Source of the DNA: DASWIG01 sp965371445
Lineage (GTDB): Bacteria; Acidobacteriota; Thermoanaerobaculia; Multivoradales; J023
DNA length: 36,002 nt
Reading direction: 5' to 3'
Assembly: GCA_965371445.1 (NCBI GenBank)
Contig: CBDUYN010000101.1
Location: 1-36,002 of the forward strand
The notes under the pieces are model-generated. The model saw nothing but the letters and a program-made list of their open reading frames with translations. It was not told the origin of the DNA and did no database searches. Below, in pieces: positions 7,881 to 15,060 of this stretch. Within the stretch, counting starts at the first letter, position 1, and each line of letters opens with the position of its first letter. The position numbers and the translations under genes are program-made.

Positions 7881-8987
7881 ATGGACGTAGCGATCGAAGG
7901 CCCGACCCATCCCACGAAGTACTGGCACACGCTGGAGGACGGCCGCGTCCAGTGCGATCTCTGCCCGCGCTTCTGCAAGCTGCGCGACGGCCAGCGCGGC
8001 CTCTGCTTCGTGCGCGGCTCCAAGGACGGCGAGATCGTCCTCACGACCTACGGGCGGTCTTCGGGCTTCTGCGTCGACCCGATCGAGAAAAAGCCGCTAA
8101 ACCACTTCCACCCCGGGACGGCGATCCTCTCCTTCGGCACGGCGGGTTGTAATCTGGCGTGCCGATTCTGCCAGAACTGGGACATCTCGAAGTCGCGCGA
8201 GTTCGACACCCTGGCTGATACGGCCTCGCCCGAGACGATCGCCCGCGCCGCGGCCTCGCTGGGCTGCAAGAGCGTCGCTTTTACCTACAACGACCCGGTG
8301 ATCTTTCACGAGTACGCGATCGACGTCGCCGAGGCCTGTCACCAGCTCGGCGTCCTGGCGGTGGCGGTCACGGCCGGCGAGGTTTGCGCCGAGCCGCGGC
8401 GCGAGTTTTACGCCGTCATGGACGCCGCCAACGTCGATCTGAAGGCCTTCACCGAGCGCTTCTACCGCAAGGTCTGCGGCGGACACCTGGAGTGTGTGCT
8501 CGACACGCTTCGCTACCTGAAGCACGAGACCGACGTCTGGTTCGAGATCACGAATCTCCTGATTCCCGGCGAGAACGACTCCGAAGCCGAGATCGACGAG
8601 ATGACCCGTTGGGTGGTCGAGGAGCTGGGGCCCGACGTCCCGATGCACTTCACGGCCTTCCACCCCGACTACAAGATGCTCGACAAGCCGCCGACGCCGG
8701 CGCGGACGCTGATGCGGGCGCGCCAGGTCGCGGTCCGTAACGGCGTCCGCTATGCCTACACGGGCAACGTCCACGACGAGGCCGGCGGCTCGACGTACTG
8801 CCACGACTGCGGCGGGCGGTTGATCGAGCGCGACTGGTACCGTCTCGGCGTCTGGAGCTTGACGGACGACGGTCTTTGCCAGGGGTGCGGGACAACCTGC
8901 GCGGGCCGCTTCTCGGGTCCGGCGGGCGATTGGGGCCCGCGCCGGTTGCCGGTGCGGTTAAAAGACTTCGAGCGCGCAGCCGCCTGA
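7881..8987 (+). CDS. amrS: AmmeMemoRadiSam-system radical SAM enzyme (AmrS)
   Basis: The 368-residue protein matches the AmrS family. It has an N-terminal cysteine set (CDLCPRFC...GLCFVRG), then GTAGCNLACRFCQNW holding the SAM cluster ligands C90, C94 and C97. The barrel motifs FTYNDPVIFHEYA and DLKAFTERFYRKVCGG are characteristic. A C-terminal Cys-rich tail (CHDCGG, CQGCGTTC) may bind another metal. Relatives resemble pyruvate formate-lyase-activating enzymes, and the family is named for its usual neighbours MEMO1-like AmrB and AMMECR1-like AmrA. Neither is present here. The biochemical role of the family is not firmly known to me. GGAGG lies 6 nt before ATG 7881. The next gene starts 24 bp after the stop and may be co-transcribed. 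Confidence 0.9.
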   Translation: MDVAIEGPTHPTKYWHTLEDGRVQCDLCPRFCKLRDGQRGLCFVRGSKDGEIVLTTYGRSSGFCVDPIEKKPLNHFHPGTAILSFGTAGCNLACRFCQNWDISKSREFDTLADTASPETIARAAASLGCKSVAFTYNDPVIFHEYAIDVAEACHQLGVLAVAVTAGEVCAEPRREFYAVMDAANVDLKAFTERFYRKVCGGHLECVLDTLRYLKHETDVWFEITNLLIPGENDSEAEIDEMTRWVVEELGPDVPMHFTAFHPDYKMLDKPPTPARTLMRARQVAVRNGVRYAYTGNVHDEAGGSTYCHDCGGRLIERDWYRLGVWSLTDDGLCQGCGTTCAGRFSGPAGDWGPRRLPVRLKDFERAAA

Positions 8988-9010
8988 GCGTCCTGAACGG
9001 AGGAGGCCCT

Positions 9011-10168
9011 ATGGCTCGATCGACGAAAACCCTGATCCTGGTGCTCGCCGTCCTCTTCGCGGTCCACGCCGCCGGTGAGCAACGCCCGCGAATCCGTGAC
9101 CTGGGAGTGAGTCCCGGGATCCTCGCCCCCGGCCCCCTGAACGCCATCACCGACGTCGAAGGTGTCCGCGTCGGCCACCGGACGCTGGTGCGCGGCGGGG
9201 ACGTGCGCACCGGAGTGACGGCGATCCTGCCCCACGGCGGCGACCTCTTTCGCGAGAAGGTACCGGCCGCCGTCTACGTGGGCAACGGCTACGGCAAGGC
9301 AGCAGGATTCCTCCAGGTCGAGGAGCTCGGACGGATCGAGACACCGATCGTCTTGACCAACACGCTTTCCGTCGGCCGTGCCGTCGAGTCGGTGGTCGCC
9401 TGGACCCTGGCGCGTCCCGGCAACGAGGGCGTCGGCTCGGTCAACGCCGTAGTCGGCGAGACGAACGATGGCTACCTGAACGACATCCGCGGTTTCCACG
9501 TCACCCGCGAGGACGTCTGGGCGGCGATCGACGAGGCGCGTGGGGGCGCCGTCGAGGAGGGCTCGGTGGGTGCCGGCATGGGTACGCGGGCTTTCGGCTG
9601 GAAGGGCGGCATCGGCACCTCCTCGCGCCGGTTACCCGACTCGCTCGGCGGCTACACGGTGGGAGTGCTCGTGCAGTCGAACTTCGGCGGCGTCCTCCTC
9701 GTCGACGGGGTACGCGTCGGCGAGGCGCTCGGACGCTACAGCTTTCGCGATCAGTTGGAGGAGGCGGCCGCCGAGCCGGTCACGGCCGACGGCTCGTGCA
9801 TGATCGTCGTCGCCACCGACGCGCCGGTCCTGTCGCGCAACCTGAAGCGCATGGCGCGGCGTGCCGTCCTCGGGCTGGGGCGTACCGGGAGCTTCCTGTC
9901 GAACGGCTCGGGGGACTTCGTCATCGCCTTTTCGACGCGGAACCGGAGCGCCGACAGCGGCGGTGAGCCCGAGGCGATGGCAGTGCTGCCCAACTCCGCC
10001 ATGAGCCCGCTCTTTCTGGCCACCGTCGAGGCGGTCGAGGAGGCGGTCCTGAGCTCGCTCACCCGGGCGACGAGCGTCACCGGGCGCGACGGGCATCGCG
10101 TCGAGGCGATTTCGATCGAGGAATTGCGGGAGGTCTTGAAGGCGGCTTCGCGGGAATCCGTCCACTAG
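9011..10168 (+). CDS. P1 (DmpA/BapA-type) aminopeptidase, exported
   Basis: The 385-residue protein belongs to the Ntn-hydrolase family of DmpA-like peptidases, which cut themselves once and then use the new N-terminal Ser as nucleophile. The likely autocleavage site is Gly261-Ser262 in the DGSCMIVVATDAP segment. Other family motifs are VGHRTL, TNTLSVGRA, VGETNDGYLND, GSVGAGMGTRAFGWKGGIG and GRTGSFLSNGSGDFVIAFST. The first 22 residues (TLILVLAVLFAVHAAG) are a signal peptide, so it should act outside the cytoplasm on N-terminal or beta-amino peptides. I chose ATG 9011 for its GGAGGAGG ribosome site; the frame is open further upstream. Its stop shares the tetramer CTAG with the stop of the convergent edd. 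Confidence 0.9.
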   Translation: MARSTKTLILVLAVLFAVHAAGEQRPRIRDLGVSPGILAPGPLNAITDVEGVRVGHRTLVRGGDVRTGVTAILPHGGDLFREKVPAAVYVGNGYGKAAGFLQVEELGRIETPIVLTNTLSVGRAVESVVAWTLARPGNEGVGSVNAVVGETNDGYLNDIRGFHVTREDVWAAIDEARGGAVEEGSVGAGMGTRAFGWKGGIGTSSRRLPDSLGGYTVGVLVQSNFGGVLLVDGVRVGEALGRYSFRDQLEEAAAEPVTADGSCMIVVATDAPVLSRNLKRMARRAVLGLGRTGSFLSNGSGDFVIAFSTRNRSADSGGEPEAMAVLPNSAMSPLFLATVEAVEEAVLSSLTRATSVTGRDGHRVEAISIEELREVLKAASRESVH

Positions 10169-12003
10169 TCGAAGCTCAAGGTCAGCGCTCCTTGCTCCGC
10201 CCCGGTGACACAACGCCGGAAGCTCGCGAAGAGCTCGCGCCCGAGGCCCGGCTCCGACGGCGGCGCCGAGGCGTCCTGGCGGGCTTTCCAGTCGTCCTCT
10301 TCGACTTTCGCCTCCAGGACGCCGCGCTCCACGTCGATCGAGACGACATCGTCGTCGCGGAGCCGCGCGAGCGCGCCGCCGGCCGCCGCTTCCGGCGTCA
10401 AGTGGATCGCCGAGAGCACCTTCCCCGAGGCCCCCGACATCCGTCCGTCGGTCAGCAGCGCCACCTGGAAACCCCGGTCCTGGAGGACGCCGAGCGGCGG
10501 CATGAGCTTGTGGAGCTCCGGCATGCCGTTGGCGCGCGGTCCCTGGAAACGCATGACGGCCACGAAGTCGCGCTCCAGGTCTCCTTCGGCGAAGGCCTTC
10601 TGGAGGTCCTCCTGACGCTCGAAGACGACCGCCGGCGCCTCGATTTTGTGGCGTTCGGGCTTGACGGCCGAGGTCTTGACCACCGCGCGCCCGAGGTTGC
10701 CCTGCAAGAGGCGCAGGCCGCCGGTGGGATGAAAGGGATTTGCCACGTCCCGCAGGACGTCGCGGTCGCGGCTGCCGTCGAGGAGCTTTTCCCACACCAA
10801 CCCCGCGTCGCTCAACCTTGCCTCGCGCCGGTAGTGGGCGAGGCCCGCCGGTCCGGCCACGGTCTTGACGTCACCGTGCAGGAGCCCGGCGTCCAGGAGC
10901 TCGCCGACGACGAAGGCGAGGCCGCCGGCCTCGTGGAAGCGGTTCACGTCGGCGGAGCCGTTGGGATAGACCCGCGCGACGAGCGGCACCGCCGCCGAGA
11001 GCTCGTCGAAGTCCTGCCAGTCGAGGACGATGCCGGCGGCGCGGGCGATCGCCACGAGGTGGATCGTGTGGTTGGTCGAGCCACCCGTGGCCAAGAGCCC
11101 CACGACGGCGTTTACGATGGCGCGCTCGTCGACCACCTCGCCGAGCGGCGTGTGCTCCCCGCCCGACGCCGTGATCGCGACGGCTCGCTTCGCCGCCGCC
11201 GCGGTCAGGGCGTCGCGCAGCGACGTCCCCGGGTTCTCGAACGACGCGCCGGGGAGCTGGAGTCCCATCAGCTCCATGAACATCTGGTTGGAGTTGGCGG
11301 TGCCGTAGAAGGTGCAGGTCCCGGGCGAGTGGTAGGCCGCCATCTCCGCCTCGAGGAGCTCGTCGCGTCCCACCTTGCCCTCGGCATGAAGCTGGCGAAC
11401 CTTGGCTTTCTCTCGGTTGCCGAGCCCCGAAGGCATGGGACCCGCGGGGACGAAGATCGCCGGCAGGTGACCAAAAGAAAGGGCGCCGATCAAAAGCCCC
11501 GGGACGATCTTGTCGCACACCCCCATCAGGAGGACGGCGTCGAAGAGGTCATGGGAGAGGGCGACGGCGGTCGAGAGCGCGATCGCGTCACGGCTAAAGA
11601 GCGAGAGCTCCATCCCCGGCCGCCCCTGGGTGACGCCGTCACACATCGCCGGCACGCCGCCGGCGACCTGGGCCACGGCGCCGACCTCACGCACGGCTTC
11701 TTTGACGAGCCGCGGGTAGGCCTCGAAGGGTTGGTGGGCGGAGAGCATGTCGTTGTAGGCGGTGACGATGGCCACGTTCGCCCGCCGGGTCTCCGCGAGG
11801 GTCAACTTGTCCTCGAGGGCACAGGCGGCGAAGCCGTGGGCGAGGTTCGAGCAGCCGAGCCGCTCGCGGCCTCCGTGGCCGGCGTCCTCGGCGGCGCGAC
11901 GGATCTTCGCGAGGTAGGCCTGACGCGTCCTTCGGCTGCGTTCGCGGATACGATCGGTGACTTCTTCCAGAACCGGGTGGATGTCGCTGGCTCCTGAGCT
12001 CAT
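10165..12003 (-). CDS. edd: 6-phosphogluconate dehydratase (Edd)
   Basis: Edd converts 6-phosphogluconate to KDPG, the first unique step of the Entner-Doudoroff pathway. The 612-residue length and motifs match the IlvD/Edd family: CDGVTQGRPGMELSLFSRD, LLMGVCDKIVPGLLIGA, CTFYGTANSNQM and GATGGSTNH-like LLATGGSTNHTIH. The conserved cysteines in these motifs ligate the Fe-S cluster that makes such enzymes oxygen-sensitive. It is divergent from eda-zwf-pgl across about 100 bp, so the pathway is split into two transcripts with a shared control region. No Shine-Dalgarno is present. The hexamer TACAAT lies 6 nt before the ATG, suggesting a leaderless mRNA. An alternative identity as IlvD is less likely given the ED neighbours. 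Confidence 0.95.
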   Translation of the reverse strand: MSSGASDIHPVLEEVTDRIRERSRRTRQAYLAKIRRAAEDAGHGGRERLGCSNLAHGFAACALEDKLTLAETRRANVAIVTAYNDMLSAHQPFEAYPRLVKEAVREVGAVAQVAGGVPAMCDGVTQGRPGMELSLFSRDAIALSTAVALSHDLFDAVLLMGVCDKIVPGLLIGALSFGHLPAIFVPAGPMPSGLGNREKAKVRQLHAEGKVGRDELLEAEMAAYHSPGTCTFYGTANSNQMFMELMGLQLPGASFENPGTSLRDALTAAAAKRAVAITASGGEHTPLGEVVDERAIVNAVVGLLATGGSTNHTIHLVAIARAAGIVLDWQDFDELSAAVPLVARVYPNGSADVNRFHEAGGLAFVVGELLDAGLLHGDVKTVAGPAGLAHYRREARLSDAGLVWEKLLDGSRDRDVLRDVANPFHPTGGLRLLQGNLGRAVVKTSAVKPERHKIEAPAVVFERQEDLQKAFAEGDLERDFVAVMRFQGPRANGMPELHKLMPPLGVLQDRGFQVALLTDGRMSGASGKVLSAIHLTPEAAAGGALARLRDDDVVSIDVERGVLEAKVEEDDWKARQDASAPPSEPGLGRELFASFRRCVTGAEQGALTLSFD

Positions 12004-12009
12004 AGGGCT

Positions 12010-12015
12010 ATTGTA
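12010..12015 (-). promoter_or_regulatory. -10 element of edd, implying a leaderless transcript
   Basis: TACAAT reads leftwards at 12015-12010 and is separated from the edd ATG (12003) by only 6 nt, so transcription would begin at or next to the start codon. No good -35 hexamer lies 16-18 bp upstream. Confidence 0.45.
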
Positions 12016-12045
12016 GACGAACGTGACACCTGAGTCGCTCGCGGC

Positions 12046-12074
12046 TTGCCACCCAGGCGCGAACCGGCTACCAT
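12046..12074 (+). promoter_or_regulatory. Promoter of the eda-zwf-pgl operon
   Basis: TTGCCA (12046-12051), a 17-bp spacer and TACCAT (12069-12074) form a good sigma-70-type match about 30 bp before the eda start. It lies beside the edd start region, so one regulator could control both directions, but I saw no clear palindromic operator. Confidence 0.55.
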
Positions 12075-12104
12075 CTGCCGCTTCTCTTGGAGGCCAAAGA
12101 CACC

Positions 12105-12761
12105 ATGACGAACCCCAATCCCCAAGGGACCCTGCAAGAGCTCCTGGGACGCGTCGGCGTCGTCCCGGTGCTGACCATTCGCGACGCCGAAAAGGCCTTG
12201 CCGCTCGGGCGTGCGCTCCGCGCCGGCGGCCTCGGCGTCCTGGAGGTGACGCTACGCACCGACGCGGCTCTGGAATCGATCTGCCGGCTCCGGGACGAGG
12301 AGGGCATCGTCGTCGGGGCGGGGACGGTGACGCGTCCCGCCGAGCTCGAAGCCGCCCGCGACGCCGGCGCCGCCTTCGCCGTCTCCCCGGGCCTGACGGC
12401 GGAGCTCGCGGCGGCGGCCGAGAGCGGCGGGAGTGGCCTGCCGCTCCTGCCGGGCGTCATGACGCCGTCCGAGGCGATGACGGCACGCGAGCGCGGTTTT
12501 ACCTTCCTAAAGCTCTTCCCGGCCAAGGTCGCCGGGGGCGTGGCGTTCCTGAAGGCGATCGGCGGGCCGCTCCCGGACCTCGCCTTCTGTCCTACCGGTG
12601 GGATCGGCCCCGGAGACTTTCGCGACTACCTGGCACTCAAGAACGTCGTCTGTGTCGGCGGCTCCTGGGTGGCTCCCGGCGACGCCGTAGCCGCCGGAGA
12701 CTGGGAGCGCATCAGCCGTCTGGCCCGTGAGGCCGGCCCTTCAAGAGAGAGCACCCCATGA
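12105..12761 (+). CDS. eda: KDPG aldolase (2-dehydro-3-deoxy-phosphogluconate aldolase)
   Basis: Eda splits KDPG into pyruvate and glyceraldehyde-3-phosphate. The 218-residue product shows the Schiff-base lysine Lys136 in FTFLKLFPAK, the acid/base Glu47 in VLEVTLRT, and the phosphate-binding CPTGGIGPGDF. GAGTV and PG(L/V)MTPSE-like segments (LLPGVMTPSEAM) complete the family pattern. I use ATG 12105, preceded by TTGGAGG at about 11 nt; an in-frame TTG at 12087 overlaps that ribosome site and is unlikely. The stop overlaps zwf by 4 bp (ATGA), so the two are translationally coupled. Confidence 0.95.
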   Translation: MTNPNPQGTLQELLGRVGVVPVLTIRDAEKALPLGRALRAGGLGVLEVTLRTDAALESICRLRDEEGIVVGAGTVTRPAELEAARDAGAAFAVSPGLTAELAAAAESGGSGLPLLPGVMTPSEAMTARERGFTFLKLFPAKVAGGVAFLKAIGGPLPDLAFCPTGGIGPGDFRDYLALKNVVCVGGSWVAPGDAVAAGDWERISRLAREAGPSRESTP

Positions 12762-14242
12762 CGCAAAACATCGCGAGGAAACCGGAACCGTTCGACATGA
12801 TCGTCGTCGGGGCGTCTGGCGACCTCGCCCGCCGCAAGCTCTTGCCGTCGCTCTACTACCTGCACCGCGACGGTCACCTCCACCCCGAAGGGCGGATCCT
12901 TGCCGTGGCGCGTCACGAGTGGGTCGAGGAGCGCTACCTCGAAGTAGTCGAAAAGAGCGTTCGCGAGCACGTCCCGAAGGGCGACCTCGACGAAGACGCC
13001 TGGCGTACGTTGACCGAGCGCCTGAGCTACGTCTGCATGGCGGCGGCCGACGTCGAGAGCTACGCTCCCTTACAGGAGCTCCTCGCCGACACCGAGGAGC
13101 GGGTCCAGATCTTTTATCTCGCCACACCGCCAAGCCTCTACGGTCCGATCTCGGCGGCGATCCAAGCCGCGGGCCTCGTGACGCCGCAGACGCGGATCGT
13201 GCTCGAAAAGCCCATCGGTTCGGACCTGCGCTCGGCCCAGGAGGTCAACGAGAGCGTCGGCTCGGTCTTTGCGGAGCACCAGATCTACCGTATCGATCAC
13301 TACCTCGGCAAAGAGACGGTGCAAAACCTGATGGCTCTGCGCTTCGGCAACGCGCTGTTTGAGCCCATGTGGCGTTCTGAGAGAGTCGACCACGTCCAGA
13401 TCACCGTCGCCGAAACGCTTGGCATGGAGGGCCGCGGCGCCTACTACGACACCGCCGGAGCGCTGCGGGACATGGTGCAAAACCACCTGCTTCAGCTTCT
13501 CTGCCTCGTCGCCATGGAGCCGCCGGCACGGCTGGACCAGGATGCGATCCGGGAGGAGAAGATCAAGGTTTTAAGAGCGCTTCGCCCGATCGCCGGGGAC
13601 GACGTCGCTCGCAAAACGGTTCGCGGCCAGTACCGCTCCGGTGCCACCGACGGACGCTCCGTGCACGGCTATCTCGAGGAGGAAGGCATCCCCGAGGGGT
13701 CGCTCACCGAGACGTTCGTCGCCTTGAAAGCGGAGGTCGAGAACTGGCGCTGGGCCGGAGTTCCTTTTTATCTGCGTACCGGCAAGCGCATGAGCAACCG
13801 GGTCTCGGAGATCGTCATCCAGTTCAAGAAGGTTCCCCACCTCCTGTTCAAGGACCAGGAGGGTGTCATGCAGGACGACCGGCTGGTCCTGCGCCTGCAG
13901 CCCGACGAGAGCGTCAAGCTGGGCCTGATGGTCAAGGTTCCCGGCGCCGGGATGAGGTTGAAGCCGAAGAGCCTCAACCTCAACTGGAAGGACACTTTTG
14001 ACCGGCGTACGCCCATGGCCTACGAGCGCCTGCTCCTCGACGTGGTCCGCGGCAACGCGACGCTTTTCATCCACCGCGAAGAGGTCGAGGCGGCCTGGCG
14101 CTGGGTGGAGCCGATCCTCGCCGGCTGGGAAGAGCGGCGCGAGCGTCCCCGGGTCTACCTGGCGGGGACCTGGGGTCCGCCGGAGTCGATCGCGCTCGTG
14201 ATCAAGGACGACCGCTCGTGGTACGAGCACCTGGTGCTCTGA
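12758..14242 (+). CDS. zwf: Glucose-6-phosphate 1-dehydrogenase
   Basis: Zwf oxidises glucose-6-phosphate to 6-phosphogluconolactone with NAD(P)+. The 494-residue length is normal. The dinucleotide-binding motif GASGDLARRKL starts at residue 18. The substrate-binding and catalytic stretch RIDHYLGKETVQN contains His181. LEKPIGSD, MVQNHLLQLLCLVAMEPP and FYLRTGKRM are further family signatures. It lies second in the operon, overlapping eda by 4 bp and followed 10 bp later by pgl, so upper and lower ED steps are co-expressed. Confidence 0.97.
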   Translation: MTQNIARKPEPFDMIVVGASGDLARRKLLPSLYYLHRDGHLHPEGRILAVARHEWVEERYLEVVEKSVREHVPKGDLDEDAWRTLTERLSYVCMAAADVESYAPLQELLADTEERVQIFYLATPPSLYGPISAAIQAAGLVTPQTRIVLEKPIGSDLRSAQEVNESVGSVFAEHQIYRIDHYLGKETVQNLMALRFGNALFEPMWRSERVDHVQITVAETLGMEGRGAYYDTAGALRDMVQNHLLQLLCLVAMEPPARLDQDAIREEKIKVLRALRPIAGDDVARKTVRGQYRSGATDGRSVHGYLEEEGIPEGSLTETFVALKAEVENWRWAGVPFYLRTGKRMSNRVSEIVIQFKKVPHLLFKDQEGVMQDDRLVLRLQPDESVKLGLMVKVPGAGMRLKPKSLNLNWKDTFDRRTPMAYERLLLDVVRGNATLFIHREEVEAAWRWVEPILAGWEERRERPRVYLAGTWGPPESIALVIKDDRSWYEHLVL

Positions 14243-14252
14243 GGTGAGACAG

Positions 14253-14774
14253 ATGCGGCCGCAGGAGAGACGGTTCACCGACCGCGAAGCCCTGGCGCAG
14301 GAGCTGGCCGCAAGTGTCGCGGCAGACCTCGAGGCGGCCGTCACCAAGGACGGCGCGGCGACGGCGCGTTTCCTGCCCCTCAAGAACGCCGCCGAAACCC
14401 CCGAGGAGGGCCGCGGCGCGTGCGAAACGGCGCTCGGTGAGCTACGCCGTCCCTTCGACGTCCTGGTCCTCGGAATGGGGGGCGACGGACACACGGCGTC
14501 GCTCTTTCCGGAGGCGGCCGAGCTGGCTGCGGGGCTCGATCCCGCGGGCGCCCGGCTTTGCCTGGCGGTCTATCCGCCGACGGCGCCGCATCCGCGGATG
14601 TCGCTTACGCTGCCGGCGCTTCTGGCGAGTCGCCGGATCGTCCTCCACCTGACGGGAGAGGAGAAGCTCCGCGTCTACGAGCGGGCTCTCGGGGAGGGCG
14701 CGGAGGAGGAGCTGCCGATTCGTGCCGTCTTGCGCCGCGCCGCGGAGCGCGTCGAGCTGTGGTGGGGGCCGTAG
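14253..14774 (+). CDS. pgl: 6-phosphogluconolactonase, internally deleted
   Basis: Position and C-terminal sequence identify Pgl, which hydrolyses 6-phosphogluconolactone. The motif LGMGGDGHTASLFP contains the conserved His80, and APHPRMSLTLPAL and ERVELWW(GP) are typical of the C-terminal half. The product is only 173 residues, while the family is usually 225-260. The N-terminal helix (REALAQELAASVAADLEAAV) runs straight into ARFLPLKNAAETP at residues 36-40. The phosphate-binding GGSTP loop and the DERWVP segment, which normally lie between these parts, are missing. The deletion is in frame, at GC-rich microrepeats near 14352-14370. I infer the enzyme is inactive or impaired unless this is a sequencing or assembly loss. 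I chose ATG 14253 after GAGGTGAG; GTG 14244 is also possible. Confidence 0.85.
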   Translation: MRPQERRFTDREALAQELAASVAADLEAAVTKDGAATARFLPLKNAAETPEEGRGACETALGELRRPFDVLVLGMGGDGHTASLFPEAAELAAGLDPAGARLCLAVYPPTAPHPRMSLTLPALLASRRIVLHLTGEEKLRVYERALGEGAEEELPIRAVLRRAAERVELWWGP

Positions 14775-14775
14775 G

Positions 14776-14789
14776 GATTCTTGAGAATC
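14776..14789. repeat. Small inverted repeat after pgl
   Basis: GATTCT-TG-AGAATC begins 2 nt after the pgl stop and is followed by a pyrimidine-rich stretch (TTCTTTTCCTT, about 14801). It could be a weak terminator or a binding site; the stem is only 5-6 bp. Confidence 0.3.
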
Positions 14790-14887
14790 TGACTCACGGC
14801 TTCTTTTCCTTCGACATCCGGGGATGGGCGCGGTTGGGGTGTTGCATCCAGGCGGAGGCCTTCTCCCACCCTCCAGCTTCACGCTCC

Positions 14888-14916
14888 TTCGCTTCCCAAA
14901 AAAAATCCACTATCGT
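14888..14916 (+). promoter_or_regulatory. Candidate promoter of the CHAT-NACHT / GGDEF locus
   Basis: TTCGCT (14888-14893), a 17-bp spacer containing an A8 run, and TATCGT (14911-14916). Transcription would start near 14923 and leave a leader of about 140 nt before ATG 15061. That leader could hold regulation, but I saw no riboswitch fold. The same hexamer pair type precedes the AmrS gene. Confidence 0.4.
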
Positions 14917-15060
14917 ATGGACCTCCAAGTCCGTCGTTTGCGCGTCGTAGAACGCCAGGTCTGCTGGGACGCCGACCTGGGGCTTCGAGGGGGGCCCTGG
15001 ACCGATTTCCGCTCAGGGGATCCTATCCGGACGAGTGAGCGCGGCAGACGGGAGGTCACC

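Noticed and set aside
10192..11997. Long plus-strand frame opposite edd
   Set aside because: It mirrors the edd codons and has no ribosome site or recognisable domain.
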